64,000 bases of DNA from Rhodococcus rhodnii (GTDB lineage Bacteria > Actinomycetota > Actinomycetes > Mycobacteriales > Pseudonocardiaceae), in the NCBI GenBank assembly GCA_000720375.1, contig JOAA01000001.1:496001-560000 (forward strand), given 5' to 3'. This document shows, one piece after another, positions 1 to 8,655 of the stretch. Below the pieces are notes generated by a model, which saw only the letters and a list, made by a program, of their open reading frames with translations, ran no database searches and was not told where the DNA came from. The translations under genes were made by a program, and so were the position numbers. Each line of letters starts with the position of its first letter. Position 1 is the stretch's first letter.

Positions 1-1412
1 GCACGATGGCGCATCACCGCGCGGCAGGCGCTGTCCCACACGGAGATCAGCGTGCCGTGCGGTGGGGGTGGCGTGCGGCGGCGTGGGCGAGCCAGGACGA
101 GGCCGTTCACTTGCACCGTCAGGCATTGCGGCACGTGCCGTCCGCCGACCACGAGCTGCGGGCCGAAGCGCTGACCAACCTCGGACTGGCACAACTCGCG
201 GCCGGACACGAGGAATGCGAACAGACCCTGTTGGACGGCGCGATCCAGGCATTGCACAACGGACGACTCAACATGGCCGCACAAGCCGCACTCGGCCTCG
301 CGGACGTCGTCCTGGACCGGCCGAGAATGCGCAGTGAAGCCACCGCGTTGATCGAAATGCTCGTGGGGACAACACCTCCCCGGGCGGTCAGCGCGATCGA
401 CGACGTCACGGTCGGCCGGTTGCTCGCGCGTCTGGCCCGGCTGGAACGTCCGATCACGATAGCCGCGAAACCGGCGCTCACCGCGATGTCCCGTGAGCTG
501 CAATTGCTCGAAGGACCTGCACACGTGCGGCGCAGGATGCAACTCGCCGGCGAGATGCTGGCGGTCGCAGAGGCCGTTGAGGACACCTACGAGGCCGTGA
601 TCGCGGCGCACCACTGTGCGATGGCTGCCGAACTGTCCGGTGACGGCTCGGCCGCGCTGACTGACCTCGTGGTCGCGATCGACAACGCAGGCGGCACGCT
701 CGGTCAGGCGTTGTCGCTGGACAGGTCGGTCGCGATCGCCGTGACACAAGGTCAATTCGCGCAGGCCACGGCGATGACCCAACGCCTGCACCGGGTTCCG
801 GACGACACCGACCACCGGATCCATCCCGTCCCGGGAACTTTGGCGGCGCGTCAAATGCTGGTCGTCAGTTGGTTGCGTGGCAGCACGGACGACAGGTGGT
901 TCGCCAGTACGCGCGAGGCCGCCGAGCGTTCGCTGATCGCGTTGATCGGCGGCGATCGTGGCCTTCCTCACTTGACAGTGCGTGCGCTCGCGACTGGCGT
1001 CGAGGCGATAGCGTCGGGGGACGAATGGCCGCATATCGTTGGCCTGCTTGCTCTTGGCGGTTATGAACTGGGTGATCCGACCACCGCGGAGGCGCTGCGC
1101 AAGCTGCTGGAACCGCACGCGGAGCTCAACTGCGGCGTCGGGTACCGTACTTTCGCCGGATCGGCGTCATTCCATCTTGGCCGGTTGGCGGTTATCGTTG
1201 GTGACTGGGACGACGCGGAGCAGCATCTCACCGCGGCGCTCACCGGGTTCGGCGAACGCCAAGCCCGGCCGTGGACGGCCCTGGCACAACTGGCGCTGGC
1301 GCGAGCGATGGAGGCACGAGGACACGCAGGAGACCGAAGGCGAGCGGAAACCCTGCGTGCTGAGGCGAACTGGACCCTCGCCAGCCTCGACCTGCATCCG
1401 CGGTCAGCGTAA
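1..1412 (+). CDS. C-terminal part of a TPR-rich regulator (5' end cut by window)
   Basis: The reading frame is open to the left edge, so the first Met at position 6 is not the true start. The visible 468 or so residues are almost wholly helical Ala/Leu/Glu-rich repeats of the kind found in the C-terminal TPR region of large actinomycete AfsR/SARP-type or AAA-ATPase regulators. An example is the QARPWTALAQLALARAMEARG segment near the end (shortened here to its key pattern). No LuxR helix-turn-helix is visible at the C-terminus, which argues against a LAL regulator and for a protein whose DNA-binding and ATPase domains are N-terminal and outside the window. It lies next to a fatty-acid-like biosynthetic operon and could be its pathway regulator; that role is inference. 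The family assignment is by character, not by a decisive motif. Confidence 0.6.
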   Translation, partial: TMAHHRAAGAVPHGDQRAVRWGWRAAAWASQDEAVHLHRQALRHVPSADHELRAEALTNLGLAQLAAGHEECEQTLLDGAIQALHNGRLNMAAQAALGLADVVLDRPRMRSEATALIEMLVGTTPPRAVSAIDDVTVGRLLARLARLERPITIAAKPALTAMSRELQLLEGPAHVRRRMQLAGEMLAVAEAVEDTYEAVIAAHHCAMAAELSGDGSAALTDLVVAIDNAGGTLGQALSLDRSVAIAVTQGQFAQATAMTQRLHRVPDDTDHRIHPVPGTLAARQMLVVSWLRGSTDDRWFASTREAAERSLIALIGGDRGLPHLTVRALATGVEAIASGDEWPHIVGLLALGGYELGDPTTAEALRKLLEPHAELNCGVGYRTFAGSASFHLGRLAVIVGDWDDAEQHLTAALTGFGERQARPWTALAQLALARAMEARGHAGDRRRAETLRAEANWTLASLDLHPRSA

Positions 1413-1418
1413 CCAACG

Positions 1419-1464
1419 GCCCCCTCGTGAGTGGTTCGGTCACACAACTACCTCACGAGGGGGC
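1419..1464. terminator. Hairpin between convergent genes; copy A of the CTCGTGAG palindrome family
   Basis: A perfect 13-base stem (left arm 1419-1431, right arm 1452-1464, core CTCGTGAG/CTCACGAG) encloses a 20-base loop. It sits exactly between the stop of the TPR regulator and the stop of the convergent carboxylase epsilon gene, as expected for a bidirectional terminator. It shares its stem core with four other elements in this window (3232, 9936, 27791, 49389), but its inner part is not palindromic. Confidence 0.75.
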
Positions 1465-1468
1465 TGTT

Positions 1469-1678
1469 CTATGCGACACGTCGTGCGCGCAGCGGTGTCC
1501 ACGCGCCGGGCGGGCGGTACGTGGGACGACCAGGGCCCGTGGCCCACAGTGACTCGCGGTCAGCCTCGGCACTCTGCTGAGCCGCCTTCGCCTTGATCGC
1601 GGTCAGTACCGCGATCAAGGCGGCGAGTTCCTCGTCATCCGGCCGGCCCTTGACCACGACGACGTCGGCCGGGGTCAT
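1469..1678 (-). CDS. accE: acyl-CoA carboxylase epsilon subunit
   Basis: A 69-residue protein starting MTPADVVVVKGRPDDEELAAL and ending in a basic, proline-rich tail. This is the pattern of the small epsilon subunits that bind and activate actinobacterial acetyl/propionyl-CoA carboxylase beta subunits. The start codon overlaps the stop of the beta subunit gene as ATGA (1675-1678), so the two are translationally coupled and probably made 1:1. Longer upstream readings of this frame run through the beta gene and are not believed. The epsilon family is short and variable; the identification rests on the N-terminal VxVVKGxPxxEELAAL pattern and on context. Confidence 0.9.
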   Translation of the reverse strand: MTPADVVVVKGRPDDEELAALIAVLTAIKAKAAQQSAEADRESLWATGPGRPTYRPPGAWTPLRARRVA

Positions 1679-3219
1679 ACCGGCGGGTTCCCGTGCTTGG
1701 CGTAGGTGAACGAACCGCGCTTGTTGCGCAGCATCTCCAACGCGTCGACCAGGATGTGGCGGGTCTGCGCCGGGTCGATCACGTCGTCGACCAGGCCGTT
1801 CTCCGCGGCGTAGTAGGGGTGCATGAGCATTTCCTTGTACTCGTTCATCTTCTGCACACGGGTGGCCTCCGGATCGTCGGAAGCGGCGATCTCGCGCCGG
1901 AAGATGACGTTCGCCGCGCCGTCCGCGCCCATCACCGCGATCTCGTTGGTGGGCCACGCGAACGACAGGTCAGACCCGATGGACCGCGAGTCCATCACGA
2001 TGTACGCCCCGCCGTAGGCCTTGCGCAGGATCACCTGGATCCGCGGCACGGTCGCGTTGCAGTACGCGTACAGCAGTTTCGCGCCGTGCCGGATGATGCC
2101 GTTGTGCTCCTGGTCGGTTCCCGGCAGGAAGCCCGGAACGTCCACAAGGGTCACGATCGGGATGTTGAAGGCATCGCACGTCTGGACGAACCTCGCGGCC
2201 TTTTCGGACGACTTGATGTCCAGCACGCCGGCGAAGTGCCTTGGCTGGTTGGCCACGATGCCCACGGTGGTGCCGTGCAACCGGGCCAATGCGGTGACCA
2301 CGTTCGGTGCCCAGCGATCGTGCAGCTCAAGGAACTCGCCGTCGTCGACGATCTCCTCGATCACGTCGTGCATGTCGTACGACTGACCCGATTCAGCCGG
2401 AACCACGTCCAGCAAAGGCTCGTTCGTCCGGTCTGCCGGGTCGCTGCACTGCACGGTCGGTGGCTGGGACTGGTTATTCGACGGCAACATCGATACCAGA
2501 TAACGCACGTCGTGCAGGCAAGTGGCTTCGTCGTCGTAGACGAAGGTCGCGACGCCGTTGCCGGCGTGCACGTCCGCGCCACCGAGCTCGTTGTGCGTCA
2601 CCTTCTCCGCGGTTACCGCCTGTACAACGTCCGGTCCCGTGATGAACATCTGCGAGAGGTCACGGACCATGAACACGAAGTCGGTGAGAGCTGGAGAATA
2701 GGCCGCACCACCCGCACACGGGCCGAGCATGACACTGATCTGGGGGATGACACCCGAAGCTCGTACATTTCGCCGGAAAATCCCTCCGTACCCGGCGAGC
2801 GCGGTGACACCCTCCTGGATGCGCGCGCCCGCGCCGTCATTGAGGCTGATCAAGGGCGCGCCGGTGGATTCCGCCATGTCCATGATCTTGTGGATCTTCT
2901 GCGCGTGCGCCTCGCCGAGCGAGCCACCGAAGATCCGGAAGTCGTGGGCGTAGACGAAGACCCTGCGGCCTTCGATCGCGCCCCAGCCGGTCACCACGCC
3001 GTCGCCAGACGGCTTGCGCCGCTCCATTCCGAAACCGCTGGCGCGGTGCCGGCGCAGTCCCTCGACCTCCACAAAGGACCCTTTGTCCAGCAACTCGTCC
3101 AACCGTTCGTACACGGTCAGCTTGCCGCGCTTGCGTTGCGCCTCGGTGGCCCGGCCGTCACCCGCCCGGACCTCCTCCCGCAGCAGCTGCATCTGTTTCA
3201 CCCGCGTGTGCATGTCCAC
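1675..3219 (-). CDS. acyl-CoA carboxylase beta (carboxyltransferase) subunit
   Basis: A 514-residue carboxyltransferase of the AccD/PccB family, which moves CO2 from biotin to acetyl- or propionyl-CoA to give malonyl- or methylmalonyl-CoA. The oxyanion-hole regions are visible: GGSLGEAHAQKI with GAGARIQEGV in the N-terminal half, and the C-terminal VDVPGFLPGTDQEHNGIIRHGAKLLYAY region (both given only in part). The GTG start at 3219 is preceded by AGGAGGAG at a 5-base spacing; the ATG six bases further in is less well placed. No biotin-carrying alpha subunit is encoded here, so it must use one from elsewhere. It is downstream of ACP, KAS III and reductase genes, suggesting a dedicated extender-unit supply. 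Substrate chain length cannot be read from the sequence with confidence. Confidence 0.95.
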   Translation of the reverse strand: MDMHTRVKQMQLLREEVRAGDGRATEAQRKRGKLTVYERLDELLDKGSFVEVEGLRRHRASGFGMERRKPSGDGVVTGWGAIEGRRVFVYAHDFRIFGGSLGEAHAQKIHKIMDMAESTGAPLISLNDGAGARIQEGVTALAGYGGIFRRNVRASGVIPQISVMLGPCAGGAAYSPALTDFVFMVRDLSQMFITGPDVVQAVTAEKVTHNELGGADVHAGNGVATFVYDDEATCLHDVRYLVSMLPSNNQSQPPTVQCSDPADRTNEPLLDVVPAESGQSYDMHDVIEEIVDDGEFLELHDRWAPNVVTALARLHGTTVGIVANQPRHFAGVLDIKSSEKAARFVQTCDAFNIPIVTLVDVPGFLPGTDQEHNGIIRHGAKLLYAYCNATVPRIQVILRKAYGGAYIVMDSRSIGSDLSFAWPTNEIAVMGADGAANVIFRREIAASDDPEATRVQKMNEYKEMLMHPYYAAENGLVDDVIDPAQTRHILVDALEMLRNKRGSFTYAKHGNPPV

Positions 3220-3231
3220 TGTGGCTCCTCC

Positions 3232-3275
3232 TCGTGAGTGGTTCGGCCGGTTCTAACCGGACAAACCACTCACGA
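3232..3275. repeat. Palindromic repeat, copy B of the CTCGTGAG family
   Basis: Arms TCGTGAGTGGTT (3232-3243) and AACCACTCACGA (3264-3275) are perfect complements. Inside them CCGGTT (3247-3252) pairs with AACCGG (3255-3260). Unlike the other copies this one lies inside an apparent operon, between the reductase stop and the carboxylase beta start. On the minus strand its last bases run directly into the beta subunit's AGGAGGAG ribosome-binding site. It could attenuate transcription or insulate translation between the two halves of the operon. Confidence 0.85.
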
Positions 3276-3290
3276 CAACTCGGCCCGAGG

Positions 3291-4052
3291 TCAGGTGATC
3301 GAGACGCCGCCGTCGACGCTGATCACCTGACCGGTGGTGAAGTCGCACTCCAGGAACAGGGCCATACTGCGGGCCACCTCTTCCGGCGTACCGAACCGCG
3401 GGATCGGCGACTTGTCGCGGATCGAGTCCATCACGTTGTCCGACAGGTCCTTGGTCATCGTGGTGACCATGAAACCCGGGGACAGCGCGTTCACCGTGAC
3501 ACCGCGGCGACCGCACTCGGCGGCCAGCGTGCGGGTGAAACCGATGATCCCGGCCTTGGACGCGGAGTACGCCGTCTGCCCGGCCGAGGCGATCAGGCCG
3601 GACGGCGAGACCACGTTGACGATCCGGCCCCACCGCTTGCGAAGCATGTGTCCAACCGCGACTCGGGAGGTGTGGAACGTCCCGATCAGGTTGGTCTCGA
3701 TCACCTGGCGCCAGTCGTCCGGGGACTGCATGGCCATCAGCGCGTCCTTGCGGATCCCGCCGTTGTTCACCAGGATGTCGATCGGCCCGAGCGCGTCGGA
3801 GACGTCTTTGTACATCTGGTTGACCGCCTCCCACGAGGCGACGTCTCCGGTCACCACGCAGGAGTCGTTCTCCAGCTTGTCCGCGACGGCCTGGGCCCGC
3901 TCCTTCGACGAGTTGTAGTGCACGGCGACCCGGCACCCCAACGCGTCGAGTTCGATGGCCAGTGCCTGGCCGAGCCCGCCGGACGCACCGGTCACGAGTG
4001 CGACCGGCGAGTCCGGACGGGCCACATCCACAAAAGATTTCCGGCTGCTCAT
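3291..4052 (-). CDS. fabG: 3-oxoacyl-ACP reductase, SDR family
   Basis: A 253-residue classical short-chain dehydrogenase that would reduce beta-ketoacyl-ACP with NADPH. The cofactor motif TGASGGLG is at residues 21-28 and NNGG (usual NNAG) at 96-99. The catalytic set is complete: Asn121, Ser149, Tyr162 and Lys166 (YSASK). The C-terminal DGG motif precedes the end. The ATG at 4052 overlaps the KAS III stop as ATGA; a longer reading from 4091 would run into the KAS III gene and lacks support. Context with KAS III and ACP makes an acyl-ACP reductase more likely than an alcohol dehydrogenase. Confidence 0.93.
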   Translation of the reverse strand: MSSRKSFVDVARPDSPVALVTGASGGLGQALAIELDALGCRVAVHYNSSKERAQAVADKLENDSCVVTGDVASWEAVNQMYKDVSDALGPIDILVNNGGIRKDALMAMQSPDDWRQVIETNLIGTFHTSRVAVGHMLRKRWGRIVNVVSPSGLIASAGQTAYSASKAGIIGFTRTLAAECGRRGVTVNALSPGFMVTTMTKDLSDNVMDSIRDKSPIPRFGTPEEVARSMALFLECDFTTGQVISVDGGVSIT

Positions 4053-5035
4053 GCCGAAACACCGCCCCACTTCAGAAGTGCCGACCCCCATGTCATGCCC
4101 GCGCCGAAGCCGGCAAGCAGAACCAGGTCACCGTCCTTGAAACGGCCTTCCTCCAGCGCGTCGAACATGGCGATGGGCATCGACGCCGACGCGGTGTTGC
4201 CGTACTTCCACAGGTTGGTGACCAGCTTCTCCGGTTTGAGCCCGGTGTGGTCGAGGATCGAGTTGATGATCCTGATGTTCGCTTGGTGGGGAACGAAGTG
4301 ATCGACGTCGTCGACCGTCAGCCCGGCCTGTTCGAGCGTGGCGCGCACCGAACGGACCGTGAAGCGGACCGCGTTGAGGTAGATCTCGTTTCCCTTGATC
4401 TCGGAGTAGTGCAGGCCGTCCGCGAAAGTGGTCGCGGAGGTCGGCATCCGGCTGCCGCCGGCCTGTACGCGCAGGCTGTCCTGACGCGATCCGTCCGCGC
4501 CGAGGTTCCACGCCAGCACCCGGTCCTGCTCGGTGGGGGTGAGCACGATCGCGCCGGCCCCATCACCGACCAAAATGGACAGGTCGCGGTCCACCGGGTT
4601 GATCTGCGTCGAGTGGGTGTCCGAGCCGATCAGCAGGATCGGCCGCGGGTCCATCTTCATCATGGCCGCGCCGAAGACGAGACCGTAGATGAACCCCGAG
4701 CACTCCGCGTTGACGTCGTGCGCCGACCCGGCGACGCCGAGACCGTGCTGGACGAACGCGGAAGTGGCTGGGGAGAGCTGTTCCGGCGTCGCACTCGCCA
4801 CAATCAGGTGGGCGATGTCCTTGCCGGTCAGCCCTGCCCGCTCGAGCGCCGCACGACCCGCGTCGATCGCCAGTGAGGCGGTCGTCTGGCCGGGTTCGAT
4901 CTTCCGGCGCTCGTGGATACCGCACCGGCTGATGATCCAGTCCTCATCGACGTCGAAACGGGCCGCGAGCTCGGTCGTGGTGACACGCTGTTCGGGAACA
5001 GCGATGCCCCATCCGGAGATGTCGAAGCCGTCCAC
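4049..5035 (-). CDS. fabH: beta-ketoacyl-ACP synthase III (KAS III)
   Basis: A 328-residue KAS III, the enzyme that condenses an acyl-CoA starter with malonyl-ACP. The catalytic triad is intact and almost in register with E. coli FabH: Cys112 in AECSGF, His250 in PHQAN and Asn280 in YGNTAS. The N-terminal GWGIAVPEQRVTT and the WIISRCGIHERR segment are typical. It is separated by six bases from the ACP gene upstream and overlaps the reductase downstream by four. A second, unlinked-looking FabF-type synthase lies at 15550-16767. As part of a secondary cluster it could also take non-acetyl starters; substrate is not readable. Confidence 0.94.
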   Translation of the reverse strand: MDGFDISGWGIAVPEQRVTTTELAARFDVDEDWIISRCGIHERRKIEPGQTTASLAIDAGRAALERAGLTGKDIAHLIVASATPEQLSPATSAFVQHGLGVAGSAHDVNAECSGFIYGLVFGAAMMKMDPRPILLIGSDTHSTQINPVDRDLSILVGDGAGAIVLTPTEQDRVLAWNLGADGSRQDSLRVQAGGSRMPTSATTFADGLHYSEIKGNEIYLNAVRFTVRSVRATLEQAGLTVDDVDHFVPHQANIRIINSILDHTGLKPEKLVTNLWKYGNTASASMPIAMFDALEEGRFKDGDLVLLAGFGAGMTWGSALLKWGGVSA

Positions 5036-5041
5036 GATGGC

Positions 5042-5296
5042 TTACGCTGCTTTTTGCACAAGGGCGACAAGCTTGGTGTGCACGTCGCGCATGGTCGTCG
5101 TGTCGTCCATGTCGTTGAAGAGTGACTCGTCCGCGCCGACGTCCGGGTAGTTGTTCTGGAACCCGTACAGCCACTCCATCAGGTCGAGTGAGTCGATGTC
5201 CGAGTTGCGCTGAATCGCGTCGTCGGGACCCAATTCGGCAGCGCCAGAGACGGCTGCCAGCTGGCCGGCCAGCTCTTCCACGGTGGGCAGTTCCAT
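5042..5296 (-). CDS. acyl carrier protein
   Basis: An 84-residue acidic four-helix-type carrier protein. Ser36 in IDSLDLMEW is the expected phosphopantetheine attachment site. GAGGAG lies eight bases before the ATG. It is the first gene of the minus-strand operon ACP, KAS III, reductase, carboxylase beta, carboxylase epsilon, and so is likely the dedicated carrier for chains built by those enzymes. The residues around the serine differ from housekeeping AcpP (DSLDxVE), consistent with a specialised paralogue; that point is inference. Confidence 0.92.
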   Translation of the reverse strand: MELPTVEELAGQLAAVSGAAELGPDDAIQRNSDIDSLDLMEWLYGFQNNYPDVGADESLFNDMDDTTTMRDVHTKLVALVQKAA

Positions 5297-5496
5297 AGCC
5301 TTCGCTCCTCTCGATCACCCTGCCTGCCACGTGTGCGCGGCGTCAGGGCTGCCGTTCTGGCTCCGAACTAAACCTCGCGGCGCGCAACGAACGCGCAATC
5401 CAGGTGTGTCTTGCGCATCTCTTGCGGGCCCAACGGTGTGCTAGCCCGCGAACACCTTGTTGCCCTCGCGCGCCAGATGCCTGAGGAGGCAGAACC
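5297..5496. promoter_or_regulatory. Divergent promoter region between ACP operon and tailoring operon
   Basis: Two hundred bases separate the ACP start (minus) from the monooxygenase start (plus), so both operons must be controlled from here or from inside their neighbours. The GAGGAG preceding ACP and the GAGGAGG (5483-5489) preceding the monooxygenase are visible. I see no confident -10/-35 pair and no clear SARP heptamer repeat. Confidence 0.55.
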
Positions 5497-7041
5497 GTGA
5501 CGAGCACCATCAACCAGAGCGTCAGCACAGGCAAGGGCGGTCGGCCGACGCCACACGTGCAGGTCGCCATCATCGGCACCGGGTTCTCCGGCCTTGGCGT
5601 GGCGATCCGCTTGCTGGAGAACAAGATCAAGGACTTCGTGCTGCTCGAGCGGGCGGACGAGGTCGGCGGGACGTGGCGGGACAACTCCTACCCGGGCTGC
5701 GCCTGCGACGTGGCGTCCATTTTGTACTCGTACTCCTTCGCCCAGAAGTCGGACTGGAACAGCACTTACGGCTCGCGCCAGGAACTGTTCGACTACTTGA
5801 AGGACGTCGCCGACCGGTACGGCGTGCGGCCGTACGTGAAGTTCGACCACGAGGTGCTGGACGCCAAGTGGGACGAGAACCTGCGCCGCTGGGAGATCAA
5901 GACCTCGCAGGGCGACTACACCGCGCAGGTCCTGGTCGCGGGCACCGGGTACCTTTCCGACCCGGTGATCCCGGACATCCCTGGTATCGAAGACTTCCAG
6001 GGCAAGATCATGCACTCGTCCCAGTGGGACCACTCCTACGAGCTGGACGGCCGCAACGTGGCCGTGATCGGCACCGGCGCGTCGGCGATCCAGTTCGTGC
6101 CCGCGATCCAGCCCAAGGTCGGGCACCTCGACCTGTACCAGCGCAGCGCGCCGTGGGTCGGCCCGAAGGCGGACAACCCGATCAAGGGCGTGCACGCCTG
6201 GGCGTTGAAGCGGGTTCCCGGCTACCGCGCGTTCCGCCGTGGCTGGAACAAGAACGGCCGCGAGATCCTGGCGTTCCTGTTCAAGCGGCCGCCGTTGGCG
6301 GAGAAGACGATCCAGGGCATGGCCGCTCGGCATCTGGCCAAGAGCGTGCCGGACCCGGAGCTGCGGGCCAAGCTGACCCCGAACTTCGCGGTGGCGTGCA
6401 AGCGGCTGCTGTTCTCCAACAAGTGGTACCCGGCGATCCAGCAGGACAACGTCGAGATCATCAACGGCGCCATCGACAAGGTGACGCAGAACGGCGTGAT
6501 CGGCTCGGACGGCCGTGAGCGCACCGTCGACGCGATCATCCTCGGCACCGGGTTCCTGGCGACCAAGCGTCCAATCGCCGACAAGCTCTCCGGCCGTGGC
6601 GGCGTTAAGCTCGCAGACGCCTGGGAGGCCGGCGGGATGAAGGCCTACCGGGGCACCACCGTGGCCGGGTTCCCCAACCTCTTCTTGATGCTCGGACCGA
6701 ACACCTCACTCGGCCACTCCTCGCAGACGGTGATGATCGAGGCGCAGATCGCCTACATCGTCGACGCGGTCAAGACGCTGAACAAGCGTGGGCTGTCCAG
6801 CGTCGAGGTCAACCCGGAGGCGCAGGAGTCGTACAACAAGGAAATCGAGTCCTGGCTGGACGGTTCGGTGTGGGACCCCAAGACCTGCACCAGCTGGTAC
6901 ACCGACTCGACCGGCCGTAACCCGTCCATCTGGCCGGCCAACACACGCAAGTTCACCCGCGGCACCAAGAAGTTCGACCTGGACGCGTACCAGGTGGCGA
7001 CGCTGGCCGGTGCCGAGACGCACGCCGACGTCAAGGCGTAG
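5497..7041 (+). CDS. flavin-dependent monooxygenase, Baeyer-Villiger type
   Basis: A 514-residue class B flavoprotein monooxygenase. The FAD-binding GTGFSG lies at residues 27-32 and the NADPH-binding GTGASA near residue 190. Between them FQGKIMHSSQWD (about residues 167-178) fits the Baeyer-Villiger fingerprint FxGxxxHxxxW[PD]. Such enzymes turn ketones into esters or lactones, or hydroxylate/N-oxidise small substrates. GTG at 5497 follows GAGGAGG by seven bases. The gene opens the plus-strand operon monooxygenase, FAD oxidase, SRPBCC, hydrolase, divergent from the ACP operon. A role in tailoring a lipid or ketide made by that operon is inferred. An ester-forming monooxygenase near an alpha/beta hydrolase is a sensible pair. 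Confidence 0.9.
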   Translation: MTSTINQSVSTGKGGRPTPHVQVAIIGTGFSGLGVAIRLLENKIKDFVLLERADEVGGTWRDNSYPGCACDVASILYSYSFAQKSDWNSTYGSRQELFDYLKDVADRYGVRPYVKFDHEVLDAKWDENLRRWEIKTSQGDYTAQVLVAGTGYLSDPVIPDIPGIEDFQGKIMHSSQWDHSYELDGRNVAVIGTGASAIQFVPAIQPKVGHLDLYQRSAPWVGPKADNPIKGVHAWALKRVPGYRAFRRGWNKNGREILAFLFKRPPLAEKTIQGMAARHLAKSVPDPELRAKLTPNFAVACKRLLFSNKWYPAIQQDNVEIINGAIDKVTQNGVIGSDGRERTVDAIILGTGFLATKRPIADKLSGRGGVKLADAWEAGGMKAYRGTTVAGFPNLFLMLGPNTSLGHSSQTVMIEAQIAYIVDAVKTLNKRGLSSVEVNPEAQESYNKEIESWLDGSVWDPKTCTSWYTDSTGRNPSIWPANTRKFTRGTKKFDLDAYQVATLAGAETHADVKA

Positions 7042-7067
7042 CGGGAAAATCCGACTGGAGGGGTTCG

Positions 7068-8555
7068 ATGGGCAGCAGCGCACACTCCCGGCGCAACATC
7101 CTGAGAGGGATCGGTGCCGGTGCGGTTGTGGTCGGCTGGAACGCGGTGACCGGTACCTGGGCCACGACCTCGGCTTCGGCCGAGGGCGTCATCCCGGTGC
7201 CGCCGTTGGACGGCACGCTGGAGACATCACCGGCCGTGCTGGGTGAGTTCTCGAAGGACTGGGGCGGTTTCATCACCGCGACACCGAAGGCCGTGCTGCG
7301 GCCCGGTTCGGTGCAGGATGTCGTGAAGATCATCAACTACGCGCGGGCGAACTGCCTGAAGGTCACGGTGAACGGCCAGAGCGGCACCGCGGACGACCAG
7401 GAATCCCACTCCTTCTGGGGCAACGCCGCGGTGCCCGGTGGTATCGCGATCGACGCCAAGGGATTCTCGACGATCCACAGCATCACCTCGACCCATGCGA
7501 TCGTCGGCGCCGGTGTTTCGCTGCACCAGCTGTCCGCGGCCACTTTGGACCGTGGCCTGATCGTCCCCTCGCAGACGGATTACCTGCGGTTGTCGGTCGG
7601 CGGTGTCGCATCCGTCGGCGGTTTCGGTGGCACGGTCCCGAAGTACGGCCTGTTCTCCGACATGATCGAGGAGGTCGAGGTCGTCACCGGTGCGGGACAG
7701 GTCCAGACGGCGTCGCCTTCGGTGCGTCCGGACCTGTTCAACGCGGTGATCAACGGTGCCGGCCAGGTCGCGGTCATCACCAAGGCCAAGGTGCGGCTGA
7801 TGAAGGCACCCGAGCGGGTACGGATGTTCACCCTGTCGTACACCGACCTGGCCAAGTGGCAGCGAGACCAGGAATTCCTCATGCGGGACGGCCGGTTCAC
7901 CCACCAGGGCGGCGGTTTCTCGCGTAAACCGGACAACTCCGGCTGGTGGTACCAGATCGAGGCCGGGTACTACTACTCATCGCCTGCCGTTCCGGACGAT
8001 GCCGCTCTGCTGGCGGGGCTCAACGACGAGCGTTCGGCGTTGCAGGTGCACGACCATCTGTTCCGTGACTGGACGTTCCGGGTGGATCCGGGCGAGCAGG
8101 CATGGAAGGACGGTGGATTCTGGGACGGCCCGCACCCGTGGCTGCACCTGCTCGTCCCGGCTTCGAAGATCCAGACGTTCGTTCCCTTTGTGCTGTCGGA
8201 ACTTCAGGTCGAGCAGCTGGGCGCGGGCTTCACGATCCTGTCGCCGTTCCAGACCGCGAAGGTCACCAGGCCGTTGTTCGCCAAGCCGAACGAGCCGGTC
8301 GCCTATCTGTGTGACCTGCTGAGGATGCCGCCGCCCGGCGACCCGAACATCCAGGCCTACCTCGCCCAGAACCGCCGGTTCTACGAGAAGCTGGTGTCGT
8401 TGGGCGGCAAGCGGTACATCATCGGCGCGATACCTGGCATGACACCGACGCAGTGGCAGCGTCACTTCGGGACGGTCTGGCCGTTCCTGGTGGCGTCCAA
8501 GCGCCGCTACGACCCGGATGGCGTGCTCACACCCGGTCAGGGGTTCTTCTCCTGA
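7068..8555 (+). CDS. Tat-exported FAD-linked oxidase, cytokinin-dehydrogenase-like
   Basis: A 495-residue PCMH-type flavoprotein. The N-terminus carries a twin-arginine signal (SRRNILRG, residues 7-14) followed by a hydrophobic stretch, so it should be exported folded with its FAD. The FAD domain covers about residues 60-240 and the C-terminal domain resembles cytokinin dehydrogenase (WPFLVASKRRYDPDGVLTPG near the end). Cytokinin dehydrogenases bind FAD covalently through the His of a GHS motif; here the matching site reads NGQSG with Gln104, so covalent attachment through that residue is not possible. Twenty-six bases follow the monooxygenase and GGAGGGG precedes the ATG. The substrate is unknown. 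An oxidase for an exported product of the cluster is the simplest inference. Confidence 0.88.
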   Translation: MGSSAHSRRNILRGIGAGAVVVGWNAVTGTWATTSASAEGVIPVPPLDGTLETSPAVLGEFSKDWGGFITATPKAVLRPGSVQDVVKIINYARANCLKVTVNGQSGTADDQESHSFWGNAAVPGGIAIDAKGFSTIHSITSTHAIVGAGVSLHQLSAATLDRGLIVPSQTDYLRLSVGGVASVGGFGGTVPKYGLFSDMIEEVEVVTGAGQVQTASPSVRPDLFNAVINGAGQVAVITKAKVRLMKAPERVRMFTLSYTDLAKWQRDQEFLMRDGRFTHQGGGFSRKPDNSGWWYQIEAGYYYSSPAVPDDAALLAGLNDERSALQVHDHLFRDWTFRVDPGEQAWKDGGFWDGPHPWLHLLVPASKIQTFVPFVLSELQVEQLGAGFTILSPFQTAKVTRPLFAKPNEPVAYLCDLLRMPPPGDPNIQAYLAQNRRFYEKLVSLGGKRYIIGAIPGMTPTQWQRHFGTVWPFLVASKRRYDPDGVLTPGQGFFS

Positions 8556-8591
8556 CCAGTCTGGTCCTACTCGCCGTGGGACAAAGGGCGG

Positions 8592-8620
8592 GGGCACGGG
8601 CTATTGGAAAGCCCGTGTCC
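8592..8620 (+). promoter_or_regulatory. Hairpin in the 100-base gap between oxidase and SRPBCC gene
   Basis: GGGCACGGGCT (8592-8602) pairs with AGCCCGTGTCC (8610-8620) with one G-U pair and a seven-base loop. No T-run follows, so it is not a classical terminator. It may be a processing or stability element that lets the downstream pair be expressed at a different level. Confidence 0.4.
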
Positions 8621-8655
8621 TCGCTCCAGCCAATGTAGTTCTAGGAGGCGTAACC

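Noticed and set aside
1693..3237. A 514-codon open frame on the plus strand
   Set aside because: It is exactly antisense to the carboxylase beta gene, whose protein has clear family motifs. The plus-strand product is His/Val/Arg-rich with no recognisable domain; GC-rich third positions keep such antisense frames open.
5368..6333. A 321-codon minus-strand frame
   Set aside because: Antisense to the flavin monooxygenase, with no ribosome-binding site and no domain character.
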